From UBA969 sp041694635 (GTDB lineage Bacteria > Planctomycetota > Planctomycetia > Gemmatales > Gemmataceae): a stretch of DNA of 64,000 nt. The notes beneath the pieces are model-generated. The model worked only from the letters and a program-made list of their open reading frames with translations, was not told the origin of the DNA and ran no database searches. The stretch covers positions 62,001 through 126,000 of the forward strand of contig JBDNHI010000016.1 in assembly GCA_041694635.1 (NCBI GenBank), written 5' to 3'. Within the stretch, counting starts at the first letter, position 1, and each line of letters begins with the position of its first letter. The translations under genes were made by a program, and so were the position numbers. Below are positions 26,649 through 36,177 of this stretch, in pieces.

Positions 26649-28754
26649 ATGGCTTTTATGAATTATTTACGGTCTTCTCTTTGCATTTTGTTTTTGCTCT
26701 CTACGCTGGTATTTCGCGCTTGGGGACAACCCTCTACGCAAGCCACAATTCCTGCTACCGCTTCTCGTATTGATTTTTCATTAACTTTGGCAGCTAGCGA
26801 CCCTTTTTCAGATGCAAACCTAGATTCACCAAAAGAAGTACAAGTCCGACGCGGCGAAACTCTCGTTTTGCGCATTATGGCAACTCCTAAGCCTAAGTTT
26901 CACACTTACCCCATCACCCAACGGACCGAACAGCAGGATGAAAATGGTTTATCAAAAATCGTTTTTGCTAAAAGTAGCACTTTCATTCCAATTCACCCGA
27001 TAAAAGAATCGGAACCGGAATGGAAAGAGGAAGGTGTTCTTGGTTACTTTTTAGAATTCGAAAAGCCTTTCACTTGGACCCAAGAAATTTACATCCAGCC
27101 GGATGCAAAAATCGGGCAAGACAAAATCGATTTCTCCATCAAACTACAAGTTTGCGATTCTAAATGCGTATGGGGAGAGCACTTCTTTAGCCTTCCCATC
27201 TCTATAACCAAAGCTGACCCTTTGCCTGTTTCAGAAGAAACAATGCAAAAACTTCTGATTAAGCAACCTATTGCAAAAGTTATTCAACACCCTCAAAATA
27301 ACAAATCATCGCAAGGCAAAACTAACTCAAAAAAAAACAATCCAGACAATCAAAACAACTCTACTAATAATAGTGAAAGCTTATGGGCTTTCGCTCTTCA
27401 AGGAATGTTTTGGGGCGCAATTTCTTTAGTTACACCCTGCGTCTTTCCTATGATTCCTATCACCGTAAGCTACTTCCTCAAACAATCTGAAAAAACTAAT
27501 TATCGACCCGTTTTTATGGCAGTGGTTTACAGCGTTACTATTGTTACCGTTCTTACTATTGCTGCGGTTGCACTTCTTTCCTTCTTTAGATTAATCAGCG
27601 TTCACCCTGCAATGAATTTTGGCTTAGGGGGACTGTTTATTTTCTTCGCACTTAGCCTTCTTGGAATGTATGAGATCGAATTACCAAGCGGCTTGGCTCG
27701 GTTTACTAGTTCTAAAGAAGGCCAAGGTGGTGTGGTTGGGACCATCTTTATGGCACTCACTTTTACAATTGTCAGCTTTGCTTGTGTTGCCCCTTTTCTT
27801 GGCGGATTTGGGGGCACTGCCTCTGGTTCTAACTTAACTTTTCTTCACAGACTGCTTGGGGGGTTTGCATTCTCTCTTACCTTTGCTTCGCCTTTCTTTT
27901 TGCTTGCTCTCTTTCCGGGAATGCTTAAAAAACTTCCCAAAAGTGGGAACTGGCTTAATAGCGTCAAGGTTGTGATGGGTTTTCTTGAGCTAGCTGCTGC
28001 AATCAAGTTTTTAAGGGCTGGTGAATTAATACTTTTACCCGAACCGATGGTCTTCACTTACGATTTTTCGATGGCCATTACTGTTATTCTTTCTCTTTGT
28101 TGTGGTTTTTATTTACTTGGATTCTTACAACTACCACACGACACTCCTTCCGAGCATACTAGTGTTCCAGGGGTTGTGCTTGGCTCTCTGTTTTTGGCTT
28201 TGGGCTTGTACCTTGCCCCCTCACTATTAAAATTAAAAGAAGATGGATCTAGGCTTCGTCCTTCGGGAACAATTTTTGCCTGGGTTGATTCTTTTCTTCT
28301 TCCAGAAGAAAGCGACGAGATTCCTTTTATTGGGAATTTAGATCGGGGCCTAGAAGAAGCCCGCAAGCTAAACAAAATGGTTTTCATTGATTTCACAGGG
28401 GTTACTTGCACCAATTGCAAAATCAATGAGGCTAACATTTTCCCTATAAAAGATGTAAAAGACAATCTTAAAAAATTTGTTCTAGTTCAGCTTTACACCG
28501 ATCGTGTTCCAGATAAGTTTTATTCACCCGAAGAAAGGGCAACCTTTCAAGGAAATGCAACAAAACAGCGACTTGATGCTGGGTATAATCTTGATTTTCA
28601 AAAATTAAAATTCAATACCGAACAACTTCCCCTTTATGTTGTTGTAAAACCTACTTTGGAAGGGTTCGTTGAAGTCGCAAGATACGACGAAGGAAAAATC
28701 AATGATGTTTCCGCTTTTGTAACTTTCCTTAAGGCAGGGCTTAAAGGCAATTAA
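26649..28754 (+). CDS. DsbD-type thiol:disulfide interchange protein
   Basis: A 701-residue membrane protein that passes electrons from cytoplasmic thioredoxin to periplasmic proteins. After a signal peptide, an N-terminal periplasmic domain (to about residue 195) with Cys pair VCDSKC is followed by an Asn/Lys/Ser-rich linker and a CcdA-like core of about eight membrane segments, with cysteines in VTPCVFPMIP and VSFACVAPFLGG. A C-terminal thioredoxin domain has FTGVTCTNCKINEA (Cys587, Cys590). A GTG at 26610 is in frame upstream, but the ATG at 26649 starts a normal signal peptide. It directly follows the thioredoxin/NHL gene. Confidence 0.9.
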   Translation: MAFMNYLRSSLCILFLLSTLVFRAWGQPSTQATIPATASRIDFSLTLAASDPFSDANLDSPKEVQVRRGETLVLRIMATPKPKFHTYPITQRTEQQDENGLSKIVFAKSSTFIPIHPIKESEPEWKEEGVLGYFLEFEKPFTWTQEIYIQPDAKIGQDKIDFSIKLQVCDSKCVWGEHFFSLPISITKADPLPVSEETMQKLLIKQPIAKVIQHPQNNKSSQGKTNSKKNNPDNQNNSTNNSESLWAFALQGMFWGAISLVTPCVFPMIPITVSYFLKQSEKTNYRPVFMAVVYSVTIVTVLTIAAVALLSFFRLISVHPAMNFGLGGLFIFFALSLLGMYEIELPSGLARFTSSKEGQGGVVGTIFMALTFTIVSFACVAPFLGGFGGTASGSNLTFLHRLLGGFAFSLTFASPFFLLALFPGMLKKLPKSGNWLNSVKVVMGFLELAAAIKFLRAGELILLPEPMVFTYDFSMAITVILSLCCGFYLLGFLQLPHDTPSEHTSVPGVVLGSLFLALGLYLAPSLLKLKEDGSRLRPSGTIFAWVDSFLLPEESDEIPFIGNLDRGLEEARKLNKMVFIDFTGVTCTNCKINEANIFPIKDVKDNLKKFVLVQLYTDRVPDKFYSPEERATFQGNATKQRLDAGYNLDFQKLKFNTEQLPLYVVVKPTLEGFVEVARYDEGKINDVSAFVTFLKAGLKGN

Positions 28755-28834
28755 TCTTAGCTAGTCCTTGACTTATTATTCATCGGGGTGTCAAATTACT
28801 TTAAGCGATTCATCCTCTCTTAGGAGCATTTAAA

Positions 28835-30316
28835 ATGTCTACGACTTCTAAAACCAAAGTTATCAAAGCCCCCAAAGTTGCTAATCAGAAACTATTTATT
28901 GATGGCAAATGGGTAAATAGTGTTTCAGGCAAGACATTCTCAACGCTAAATCCTGCTACGGGCCAAGAAATATGCAAAGTTGCTGAAGCTGATGCTGCTG
29001 ATGTAGAATTAGCGGTAAAAGCTGCAAGAAAAGCTTTTGAAACTGGCCCTTGGCGCAAAATGAGTGCTGCAGAGCGAGGTCGTAAAATCAATAATCTTGC
29101 TGACCTTATGGAAAATAATCTCCCCGAACTTGCTGCTCTTGAATCTCTTGATAATGGTAAACCTCTTCGCGACTCTTTAAATGCTGACCTTCCCCTTAGC
29201 ATCAAGGCTTATCGATACTATGCGGGGTGGTGCGATAAAACTCATGGCAAAACCATTCCCGTCGAAGGCAATTACTTTTGCTACACCAAACACGAACCTG
29301 TAGGCGTGGTTGGGCAAATCATTCCTTGGAATTTCCCACTTCTTATGTTGGCGTGGAAATGGGCCCCGGCCTTAGCAACTGGTTGCACCATCGTTCTTAA
29401 ACCTGCCGAACAAACTCCCCTCACGGCTCTGCGTATGGCAGAGCTTGCTCAAGAAGCAGGAATCCCGGACGGTGTGATTAATGTTGTTCCAGGTTTTGGG
29501 CCAACTGCTGGTGGAGCAATTAGTTCTCATATGGATATTGATAAAGTTGCATTCACTGGTGAGGGTGGAACGGGGCAACTTGTTATGCAAGCTGCCGCTA
29601 AAAGCAATTTGAAAAGAGTAAGCTTAGAACTGGGGGGTAAAAGCCCAAATATTGTTTTTGCAGATGCAGACCTTGATGCCGCTGTTGATGGGACCTACTT
29701 TGGTTTATTTTTCAATCAAGGGCAATGCTGTTGTGCAGGCAGCAGGCTTTTTGTTGAAGAAAAAGTGCACGATATCTTTGTTGAAAAACTCGTTGCGCGT
29801 GCAAAAAAACAAAAAATAGGCGACCCATTCGATATGGCAACAACTCAAGGACCTCAAATTTCACAAGAACAATGTGACCGCATTATGGGGTACATCGATG
29901 CGGGCGTTTCCGAAGGTGCTAATTTACTCAGCGGGGGTAAGCGGGTTGGAAACAAAGGTTATTTTATTCAGCCAACCATTTTCGATGGTGTTAAAGATAA
30001 TATGAAAATTGCTAAGGAAGAAATCTTTGGCCCCGTGATGAATATTTTAAAGTTCAAAGATGTTGACGAAGTTATCCAACGGGGAAATAAAACCTTCTAC
30101 GGGCTTGCTGCCGCTGTTTGGACCAAAGACATCACCAAAGCACACCGCCTTGCCAACAGTTTAAGGGCAGGAACCGTGTGGGTTAATTGTTATGATGTTT
30201 TTGATGCTGCGGCACCATTTGGAGGATTTAAAATGAGTGGGATAGGCAGAGAACTTGGAGAATATGCTTTGAGCCTTTATACCGAAGTCAAAACTGTCTA
30301 TATTAACCTCGCCTAA
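28835..30316 (+). CDS. NAD(P)-dependent aldehyde dehydrogenase
   Basis: A 493-residue aldehyde dehydrogenase of the ALDH1/2-like branch, oxidising an aldehyde to its acid with NAD(P)+. The cofactor motif GVVGQIIPWNFPLLM, the general base Glu265 in SLELGGKSPNIVF and the catalytic Cys299 within GQCCCAGSR are all present, as is the C-terminal PFGGFKMSGIGRELG. The length is typical. A TAGGAG Shine-Dalgarno precedes the ATG. The physiological aldehyde is unknown; the neighbours do not suggest a pathway. It is cytoplasmic and looks intact. Confidence 0.95.
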   Translation: MSTTSKTKVIKAPKVANQKLFIDGKWVNSVSGKTFSTLNPATGQEICKVAEADAADVELAVKAARKAFETGPWRKMSAAERGRKINNLADLMENNLPELAALESLDNGKPLRDSLNADLPLSIKAYRYYAGWCDKTHGKTIPVEGNYFCYTKHEPVGVVGQIIPWNFPLLMLAWKWAPALATGCTIVLKPAEQTPLTALRMAELAQEAGIPDGVINVVPGFGPTAGGAISSHMDIDKVAFTGEGGTGQLVMQAAAKSNLKRVSLELGGKSPNIVFADADLDAAVDGTYFGLFFNQGQCCCAGSRLFVEEKVHDIFVEKLVARAKKQKIGDPFDMATTQGPQISQEQCDRIMGYIDAGVSEGANLLSGGKRVGNKGYFIQPTIFDGVKDNMKIAKEEIFGPVMNILKFKDVDEVIQRGNKTFYGLAAAVWTKDITKAHRLANSLRAGTVWVNCYDVFDAAAPFGGFKMSGIGRELGEYALSLYTEVKTVYINLA

Positions 30317-30442
30317 TCACTTTTAACCCCCTTGTGCACTCGACTTGCTTTTCTGGCCTTTTAATACCAGTTTAAACCGTGTTATAAATCTCTTTATGTA
30401 GTAGCACCTTTTAATTTTTGCTGCTTCGTTAGGAGATTTGTT

Positions 30443-31225
30443 ATGGTCCAAATGACTTTTGCTTTAGTTTTCCTTTTAGGTATTGCTGAAAACTCTTTTG
30501 CCCAAACCGCGGTTCAACCTCCCGCTAGCCAAACTCCTACGGTTGCGCAACTTCAAGTCTATCTGAACCGTTGGGAACAGGAGATGCTAAAAGTTCAGAC
30601 TCTAGTTGCAACAATTAAACTTATAGAAAAAGATAAAACATTTGAAACCACTTCATCTTCCCTAGGTGTTGCAAAGTATATGAAACTAGGAACAGGCCAA
30701 AGCACAGTAAACCTCGCTAGTTTAGAATTGCGAAAAGAAGGTAAAGCAGACTTAGACAAAAAATTTCTTTGCACAGGAAACTACTTGTACCAAGTTTTAT
30801 TTGAAGCAAAAGAAATACGAGCCTTTGAAATGCCCAAACCTAAGCAAGGTCAAGTATCCGAAGATAGTTTTATGTCTTTATTGTTTGGCATGAAAGCGGA
30901 AGAAGCTCTGCGTCGATACGATATTCGCCTAGTTAAAGAAGACCAGTGGTATATTTACATGGATATCAACCCAAGATTTCCTGCAGATAAGGCAGATTTT
31001 CAGCGGGCCAGAATTGTTTTTAACAGGGCCAATTTTATGCCCAGGCAATTATGGTTTGAACAGCCCAATGGTAGTGAAGTTACTTGGGACATTCCAAAAC
31101 TCGATAGTAATATAAAAATCGAACGCAGCGAGTTTGATCCGCCACGAGCTCCACAAGGTTGGAAGGTAGTGCAAGAACCGTTGGCCCAGCAAGGACAACC
31201 ACGCGTGGTAAGGCCGAAGCCCTAA
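30443..31225 (+). CDS. TIGR03009-domain secreted protein
   Basis: A 260-residue exported protein (signal peptide to about residue 20, ENSFAQ) that fits TIGR03009, a family described in planctomycetes with a LolA/LppX-like fold. Supporting patterns are the N-terminal helix LQVYLNRWEQEMLKVQTLVA, the region LRKEGKADLDKKFLCTGNYLYQVLFE, and YIYMDINPRFPADKADFQRARIVFN with MPRQLWFEQPNGSEVTWDI. The fold suggests binding of a lipid or other hydrophobic ligand in the periplasm, but no ligand is known. A TAGGAG Shine-Dalgarno lies before the ATG. This gene is one of the stronger taxonomic hints in the window. Confidence 0.82.
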   Translation: MVQMTFALVFLLGIAENSFAQTAVQPPASQTPTVAQLQVYLNRWEQEMLKVQTLVATIKLIEKDKTFETTSSSLGVAKYMKLGTGQSTVNLASLELRKEGKADLDKKFLCTGNYLYQVLFEAKEIRAFEMPKPKQGQVSEDSFMSLLFGMKAEEALRRYDIRLVKEDQWYIYMDINPRFPADKADFQRARIVFNRANFMPRQLWFEQPNGSEVTWDIPKLDSNIKIERSEFDPPRAPQGWKVVQEPLAQQGQPRVVRPKP

Positions 31226-31401
31226 CATTGCGATCATAATTGCAAAAAAATGTCTTTTACGATATTGCCCAATACATTCTTTCCTCTTCATTTTTTCTTC
31301 AATTCCTTGCTTTATAAAAGGCGAAACACCCGTTATCATTATATTCATGGCCAATCTTGGCTATTATTGGCTAAGTTTCCTTTTTCTCAAGGGTTTAAAC
31401 T

Positions 31402-32430
31402 ATGGCTGTAGATGGGGAAAGATCTTTAGCGGTGTTTGTTGACTTTGAAAATTTGGCACTTGGTTTTCAAAATAGACGAGAAAAATTCGATATTACCAGA
31501 GTCCTTGAAAGACTCTTAGAAAAAGGAAAAATTGTCTTTAAAAAAGCATATGCCGATTGGCACCGTTTTAGCGCCTACACCACAATGTTGCACGAAGCTG
31601 CCATTGAACTTACTGAAATCCCACGCAGAAGTCAAACAGGCAAAAACTCTGCTGATATTAGGCTTTGCGTTGACGCTATGGATTTAGCCTATTCCAAAGA
31701 ACACATCGATACCTTTGTGGTCGTATCAGGCGACAGCGATTTTTCTCCCCTTGTTTCCAAATTAAAAGAATTGGGTAAACATGTTATTGGGATGGGGATG
31801 CAAGAGTCAACTTCCGACTTATTACGAGACAATTGCGATGAATTCATTTATTACGAAGACCTTGAAAGCAAGCATATAAACCTTCCAGAATTCGATTCTT
31901 CTGTGCCAGAAAGCAAAAAAAAGGCTTTCAATTTATTGCTTGATTCACTTCTTGCGCTCCGACGCGAAAACAAAGAAGTGATTTGGTCCTCGATGGTCAA
32001 AGACACTATCAAAAGAAAAAAGCCTTCCTTCAATGAAAGTTATCACGGCTACCGTACCTTTAGTGAATTATTAGAAGATGCCTCAAAAAACGGGCTATTA
32101 GAATTAGAGATGGATCAACGGGGTAGAAGTTATATCGTCACGAAGTTTGGAGCAGAATTAAAAGCAAAGAGATCAACAACCAACAAGCGCCAACCCGTTT
32201 CGGGAAAAGTTTCTTACCCTCGTTCAATTGCCCCAAAAACAAACACGGAAACTGAACTCAACTCGACAATCCTCCTTGAAGGACTGCAAGATACTTTAAC
32301 TGAAAATCTTACACTAATGGACAATTTATTACCTAGCGAAGCCTTGAGGGAAAATAAGTTTGAATCTATTCCTAATATTCTTGCAGAAATTAAAACTGAT
32401 GTAGATGATATAGTTTTTACTAAACGGTAA
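31402..32430 (+). CDS. NYN-domain (PIN-like) putative RNase with LOTUS domain
   Basis: A 342-residue protein. Residues 8-150 form a NYN domain, a PIN-like nuclease fold, with the acidic residues in VFVDFENLALG, SADIRLCVDAMD and VVVSGDSDFSPLV. Residues about 175-250 look like an OST-HTH/LOTUS domain (VIWSSMVKDTIKRKKPSFNES, then GYRTFSELLEDA), which binds RNA. The C-terminal 80 residues are low-complexity. This NYN-LOTUS pairing suggests an RNA-processing or RNA-degrading role in the cytoplasm; no substrate is known. It lies 23 bp before the protoporphyrinogen oxidase gene but is not obviously linked to haem synthesis. Confidence 0.85.
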   Translation: MAVDGERSLAVFVDFENLALGFQNRREKFDITRVLERLLEKGKIVFKKAYADWHRFSAYTTMLHEAAIELTEIPRRSQTGKNSADIRLCVDAMDLAYSKEHIDTFVVVSGDSDFSPLVSKLKELGKHVIGMGMQESTSDLLRDNCDEFIYYEDLESKHINLPEFDSSVPESKKKAFNLLLDSLLALRRENKEVIWSSMVKDTIKRKKPSFNESYHGYRTFSELLEDASKNGLLELEMDQRGRSYIVTKFGAELKAKRSTTNKRQPVSGKVSYPRSIAPKTNTETELNSTILLEGLQDTLTENLTLMDNLLPSEALRENKFESIPNILAEIKTDVDDIVFTKR

Positions 32431-32453
32431 CCAAAGAGATTCAAGTTTATCAA

Positions 32454-33851
32454 ATGCCAAAAATAGCAATTATTGGTGCTGGAATTTCGGGACTTACTCT
32501 AGCTTATAGGCTCAAGCAATATCTTGCAGAAGTACAAATAGAGATTCTTGAAAGTGAAAAGACTGTTGGGGGGAAAATATCCTCGCAAAAGGATCAAGGA
32601 TTCATTTATGAAGCAGGGCCAAATGGATTCTTGGACAGCAACCCATCGACTTTTAATCTGAGCAAGGAACTTGGCCTAACCAGTAGATTTATTGGGGCCA
32701 ACGAATCTTCCTCAAAAAATCGCTTTCTATTTCTTGGTGGCAAATTACGCCTACTTCCCTCTTCACCATTTAAACTTTTATCTTCCGACGTACTTAATTG
32801 GAAATCAAAACTCGCTTTATTCTTAGAACGATTTCAATCAAAAAAAAATAGCGAGGCTGATGAATCAATTTACGCTTTCGCACAACGAAGAGTTGGTACA
32901 GAAATTGCCGACAAACTTGTTGATCCCTTTGTTGCAGGAATTTATGCGGGAGATGCCAAGCATATTAGCTTTCAGTCTGGTTTTCCTAGGTTAGCTAGTA
33001 TGGAAAAAGACTACGGCAGTATAACCAAGGGATTGGCTGCTGCGCGCAAAGCACGCGCAATCGAAAATCCAGGTGGCAGGGCTTCGGGCAGGCTCTGGTC
33101 TTTTAACAGCGGATTAACCGAGCTAACCGATGCCTTAGCAGAAAAATGTGGCAAACAAAACATTTCTCAGTTTCAAGCCAACAAAATTACACATAATAAA
33201 TCGAATCATTTATGGACTATTCAAAGCTCCGATGGTGAATCAAAAGATTTCGATATTGCAATCCTTACCTGCCCGGCATTTGCCCAAGCAACAATGCTTA
33301 AAGATCTTGATTCTACCCTTGCTGAAACTTTAGATTCTATTCCGTACAATAATATTGCTGTTATTGTTATGGGATTTCGCTCGGGTGATGTGCCAACTTC
33401 CCTTGAGGGATTTGGCTACCTTACCCCTAGTTCAGAAAATCGTTCTATTCTAGGGGTTCAGTGGTGTTCCTCAATTTTTAAAGGGCGTGCACCCGAAGGG
33501 GCTGTCTTATTAAGGGCAATGTGTGGGGGAGCTTCCAGACCAGAATTACTTGATCTCGATGATGATACCTTAGCGCGAATTGTTTATCGAGAGCTTCAGT
33601 CATCTATGAAAGTTCAGGCGCCTCCCTTTTTTGTGAAAGTCATTCGATGGAAAAAAGCCATTCCACAATATATACTCAATCATCAGGAAAAAATTTCTAA
33701 AATTGATGCTTCTCTTTTAAAACACCCGGGGCTTTACCTTAGTGGTAATGCCTTTAGAGGAGTTGCGCTTAATGACTGTGTTGAAAATGCTGAAAAACTT
33801 GCGGTTCAAGTTTCTCGCTGGTGGAACAGAGATAGGCAGAACAATGATTAA
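32454..33851 (+). CDS. Protoporphyrinogen oxidase, HemY/PPOX type
   Basis: A 465-residue flavoprotein that oxidises protoporphyrinogen IX (or coproporphyrinogen III) in haem synthesis. The FAD-binding motif is IAIIGAGISGLTLAYRL. The substrate-side signatures DPFVAGIYAGDAKHISFQSGFPRL and the closing LYLSGNAFRGVALNDCVENAE fit the HemY/PPOX family rather than a general amine oxidase. Ferrochelatase lies 8 kb away in this window. The sequence cannot decide between the protoporphyrin and coproporphyrin pathways, so I leave the symbol blank. It begins 23 bp after the NYN gene, possibly in one transcript. Confidence 0.9.
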   Translation: MPKIAIIGAGISGLTLAYRLKQYLAEVQIEILESEKTVGGKISSQKDQGFIYEAGPNGFLDSNPSTFNLSKELGLTSRFIGANESSSKNRFLFLGGKLRLLPSSPFKLLSSDVLNWKSKLALFLERFQSKKNSEADESIYAFAQRRVGTEIADKLVDPFVAGIYAGDAKHISFQSGFPRLASMEKDYGSITKGLAAARKARAIENPGGRASGRLWSFNSGLTELTDALAEKCGKQNISQFQANKITHNKSNHLWTIQSSDGESKDFDIAILTCPAFAQATMLKDLDSTLAETLDSIPYNNIAVIVMGFRSGDVPTSLEGFGYLTPSSENRSILGVQWCSSIFKGRAPEGAVLLRAMCGGASRPELLDLDDDTLARIVYRELQSSMKVQAPPFFVKVIRWKKAIPQYILNHQEKISKIDASLLKHPGLYLSGNAFRGVALNDCVENAEKLAVQVSRWWNRDRQNND

Positions 33852-33934
33852 ATCGATTATTTTATAAAGTACCCGTGTCTTCTAAAATTGGTTAAATATT
33901 CAAATTTTAAACTTTAATTTTCAGGGAATTCATT

Positions 33935-35221
33935 ATGAAGGATGTAATAAGCTTAATTCTTGGCGGTGGTCGCGGAACTCGCTTATACCCACTTACCCAA
34001 CTACGCAGCAAACCGGCTGTACCTATTGCGGGAAAATATCGGCTGATTGATATTCCGATAAGCAACTGCATTAACAGCGGCCTTAACCGCATCTATGTTT
34101 TAACCCAGTTTCTTAGCGTTAGTTTACACAGGCATATTGCCAACAGTTACAAATTCGATCCTTTTGGAAAGGGCTTTGTTGAAGTTCTCGCAGCTCAACA
34201 AACCAATGAAGGGCAAAACTGGTACCAAGGCACCGCAGATGCGGTCAGGCAACAAATCAGATATGTGGTAGAAGACCAAGCAAAAGAAGTAATGATTCTT
34301 TCGGGTGACCAACTTTATCGGATGGATTTTCGGGAGCTCCATAATTTTCATCACGAGACCAAGGCAGATGTCACCATTGCAGTTCTACCTGTTTCCGAAG
34401 ACCAAGTTTCTGGTTTTGGAGTTGTTCAAGTAGATGAATCATCCAAGGTCAATGGTTTCATCGAAAAACCAAAAACCTTGGCCGAGATTGAACCCTATGC
34501 AGTCACCGAGGATTGGCTTATAAGAAACGGTATTCACGCAAAGAAACGGCCTTACTTAGCCAGTATGGGTATCTATTTATTCAATCGAAAAGCTCTTCTT
34601 GATTTGCTTAACTCTCGCCCACTTGCTACCGATTTTGGCAAAGAAATTTTCCCTAGAAGTATCAAAAACCATAATGTGAAAGCTTTCCTTTTTGATGGTT
34701 ACTGGGAAGACCTTGGTACCATTAAAGCCTACCATGAATCAAATCTTGCACTCGCAAGCAACAACCCTCCCTTTGATTTTCATAGCCCAAATGGTGTAAT
34801 TTACACACGTATGCGTTTTCTTCCCGCTGCAAGGTTTCTTGGCGCTTCTCTTGCAAATACTCTTGTTAGTGATGGTTGCGTCATCGGGGAGGGGTCAACT
34901 CTTGACCATTGCGTGATTGGGGTAAGGAGCCGAATCGGTAAAAATGTAACCCTAAAAAAAACAATTTTAATTGGGGCAGATCGCTTTGAAACCGATCTTG
35001 AACGAGCCACGAATTTAACCAATGGCATTCCAAATCTTAATATCGGTGATAACTCGATTATTGAAAATGCAATCTTAGACAAAGATTGCAGAGTCGGACG
35101 AAATGTTCGCCTTGAAAACGCCAAAAAAATTCAACACGACGAAGGAAACAACTTTGTTATCCGCGATGGCATCATCTGCGTGCCTAGGGGCAGTATTATT
35201 CCCGACGGAACTGTTATCTAA
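33935..35221 (+). CDS. glgC: Glucose-1-phosphate adenylyltransferase
   Basis: A 428-residue ADP-glucose pyrophosphorylase that makes ADP-glucose from glucose-1-phosphate and ATP for glycogen synthesis. The N-terminal nucleotide-binding loop LILGGGRGTRLYPLT, SKPAVPIAGKYRLIDIPISN, the GTADAVRQ motif, FIEKPKT and the sugar-binding WEDLGTIKAYHESNLAL are all present. The C-terminus is a left-handed beta-helix that binds regulators. The length is typical of bacterial GlgC. The phosphohexomutase gene at 6453 could supply its substrate. It is convergent with the TIM-barrel gene ending at 35292, with no strong terminator between. Confidence 0.96.
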   Translation: MKDVISLILGGGRGTRLYPLTQLRSKPAVPIAGKYRLIDIPISNCINSGLNRIYVLTQFLSVSLHRHIANSYKFDPFGKGFVEVLAAQQTNEGQNWYQGTADAVRQQIRYVVEDQAKEVMILSGDQLYRMDFRELHNFHHETKADVTIAVLPVSEDQVSGFGVVQVDESSKVNGFIEKPKTLAEIEPYAVTEDWLIRNGIHAKKRPYLASMGIYLFNRKALLDLLNSRPLATDFGKEIFPRSIKNHNVKAFLFDGYWEDLGTIKAYHESNLALASNNPPFDFHSPNGVIYTRMRFLPAARFLGASLANTLVSDGCVIGEGSTLDHCVIGVRSRIGKNVTLKKTILIGADRFETDLERATNLTNGIPNLNIGDNSIIENAILDKDCRVGRNVRLENAKKIQHDEGNNFVIRDGIICVPRGSIIPDGTVI

Positions 35222-35291
35222 CAAAACTCAAAACTTTTAGGTTCAATTTTAACCTTGGTTGCACCAACTTCATTTGTTACTAAAAACATTA

Positions 35292-36083
35292 TCAAAATTG
35301 TTTTTTAAGAAATACTAATTCAGCCTTGGCCAAAGCCTTCCTTTCAACTAAATCTGTTGCTTCATATTCCCCGTGAATTACAATTGTTCCTTGAAACTTT
35401 GCATCTTTAATCCCGTTGGAAGCATCAAGCCAGCGAACAATTCCTTTACCCGCAGGCACGACTTTAAAGGCCCAACCTGCCTTAGACTGCTCCCACAAAA
35501 TATCTTTGATTGCAACAAGTGAGAGCCAAGGCTTAATAATTTCCAGTTCCATTTTAATAGGCCCACCATTGACTGCAAGGTGGCCAGTATCAGCAAAAGC
35601 ACCAATATGATGTGGGTCAAAATCTTTGAGTAATTCTAACAGTGAAACAGCATTATTACCGATGTTGTTACCGGAATGGGTATGGTAGACCGCCTTTACT
35701 TTAGTTGCCCTAGCAAGTTTCAAGAACCCTTCAAGCTTATTTTTAGCAACTTTCAAATCATCTTTAAAATTGCCTTTGTAGGTGAAGTATCCGATTTTCA
35801 CCATAGGAACCCCTGCTGAGGCGCAAGCTTCAAAAATGTTCTTGGCATCCTTGGCATCTGCATCGATTAGCGAAGTTGGGGCACTCACCAACGGGATATC
35901 TAGGTTTTTTTGTTTCATCAACGCAGCAAATTTTGGTAGTTCGACAAGCACATTTGAAGGTTCGATTGGGTACCCCGGCCTAACCGCAAGGTCGAGACCA
36001 TCAACGCCAACTTCTTTACAAAATTCAATAAGGGCATTAGGACCAAGTTCTTTTAGAGTTTTGGTGAAGTAGATAAATTTCAT
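35292..36083 (-). CDS. Xylose isomerase-like TIM-barrel protein
   Basis: A 263-residue member of the sugar phosphate isomerase/epimerase TIM-barrel family. The strand-helix pattern starts at MKFIYFTKTLKELGPNALIEF. Ligand-like residues occur in AVYHTHSGNNIG, GAFADTGHLAVNGG, LVAIKDILWEQ and the C-terminal VIHGEYEA. The substrate is unknown. I use the ATG at 36083, with GAAAGG upstream, rather than an in-frame start at 36137, because the added residues would be hydrophobic and unlike the family. It follows an FAH-family gene in the same direction, so both may belong to one sugar or aromatic degradation branch. Confidence 0.82.
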   Translation of the reverse strand: MKFIYFTKTLKELGPNALIEFCKEVGVDGLDLAVRPGYPIEPSNVLVELPKFAALMKQKNLDIPLVSAPTSLIDADAKDAKNIFEACASAGVPMVKIGYFTYKGNFKDDLKVAKNKLEGFLKLARATKVKAVYHTHSGNNIGNNAVSLLELLKDFDPHHIGAFADTGHLAVNGGPIKMELEIIKPWLSLVAIKDILWEQSKAGWAFKVVPAGKGIVRWLDASNGIKDAKFQGTIVIHGEYEATDLVERKALAKAELVFLKKQF

Positions 36084-36177
36084 AAGAAAGCCTTTCAACC
36101 CAAGTTGGATTAAGACCCAGAGAATTAATTGCAGCACGAAGCAAGCCTAATTGCAAAATAAATAGTGAAGTAAAAGG

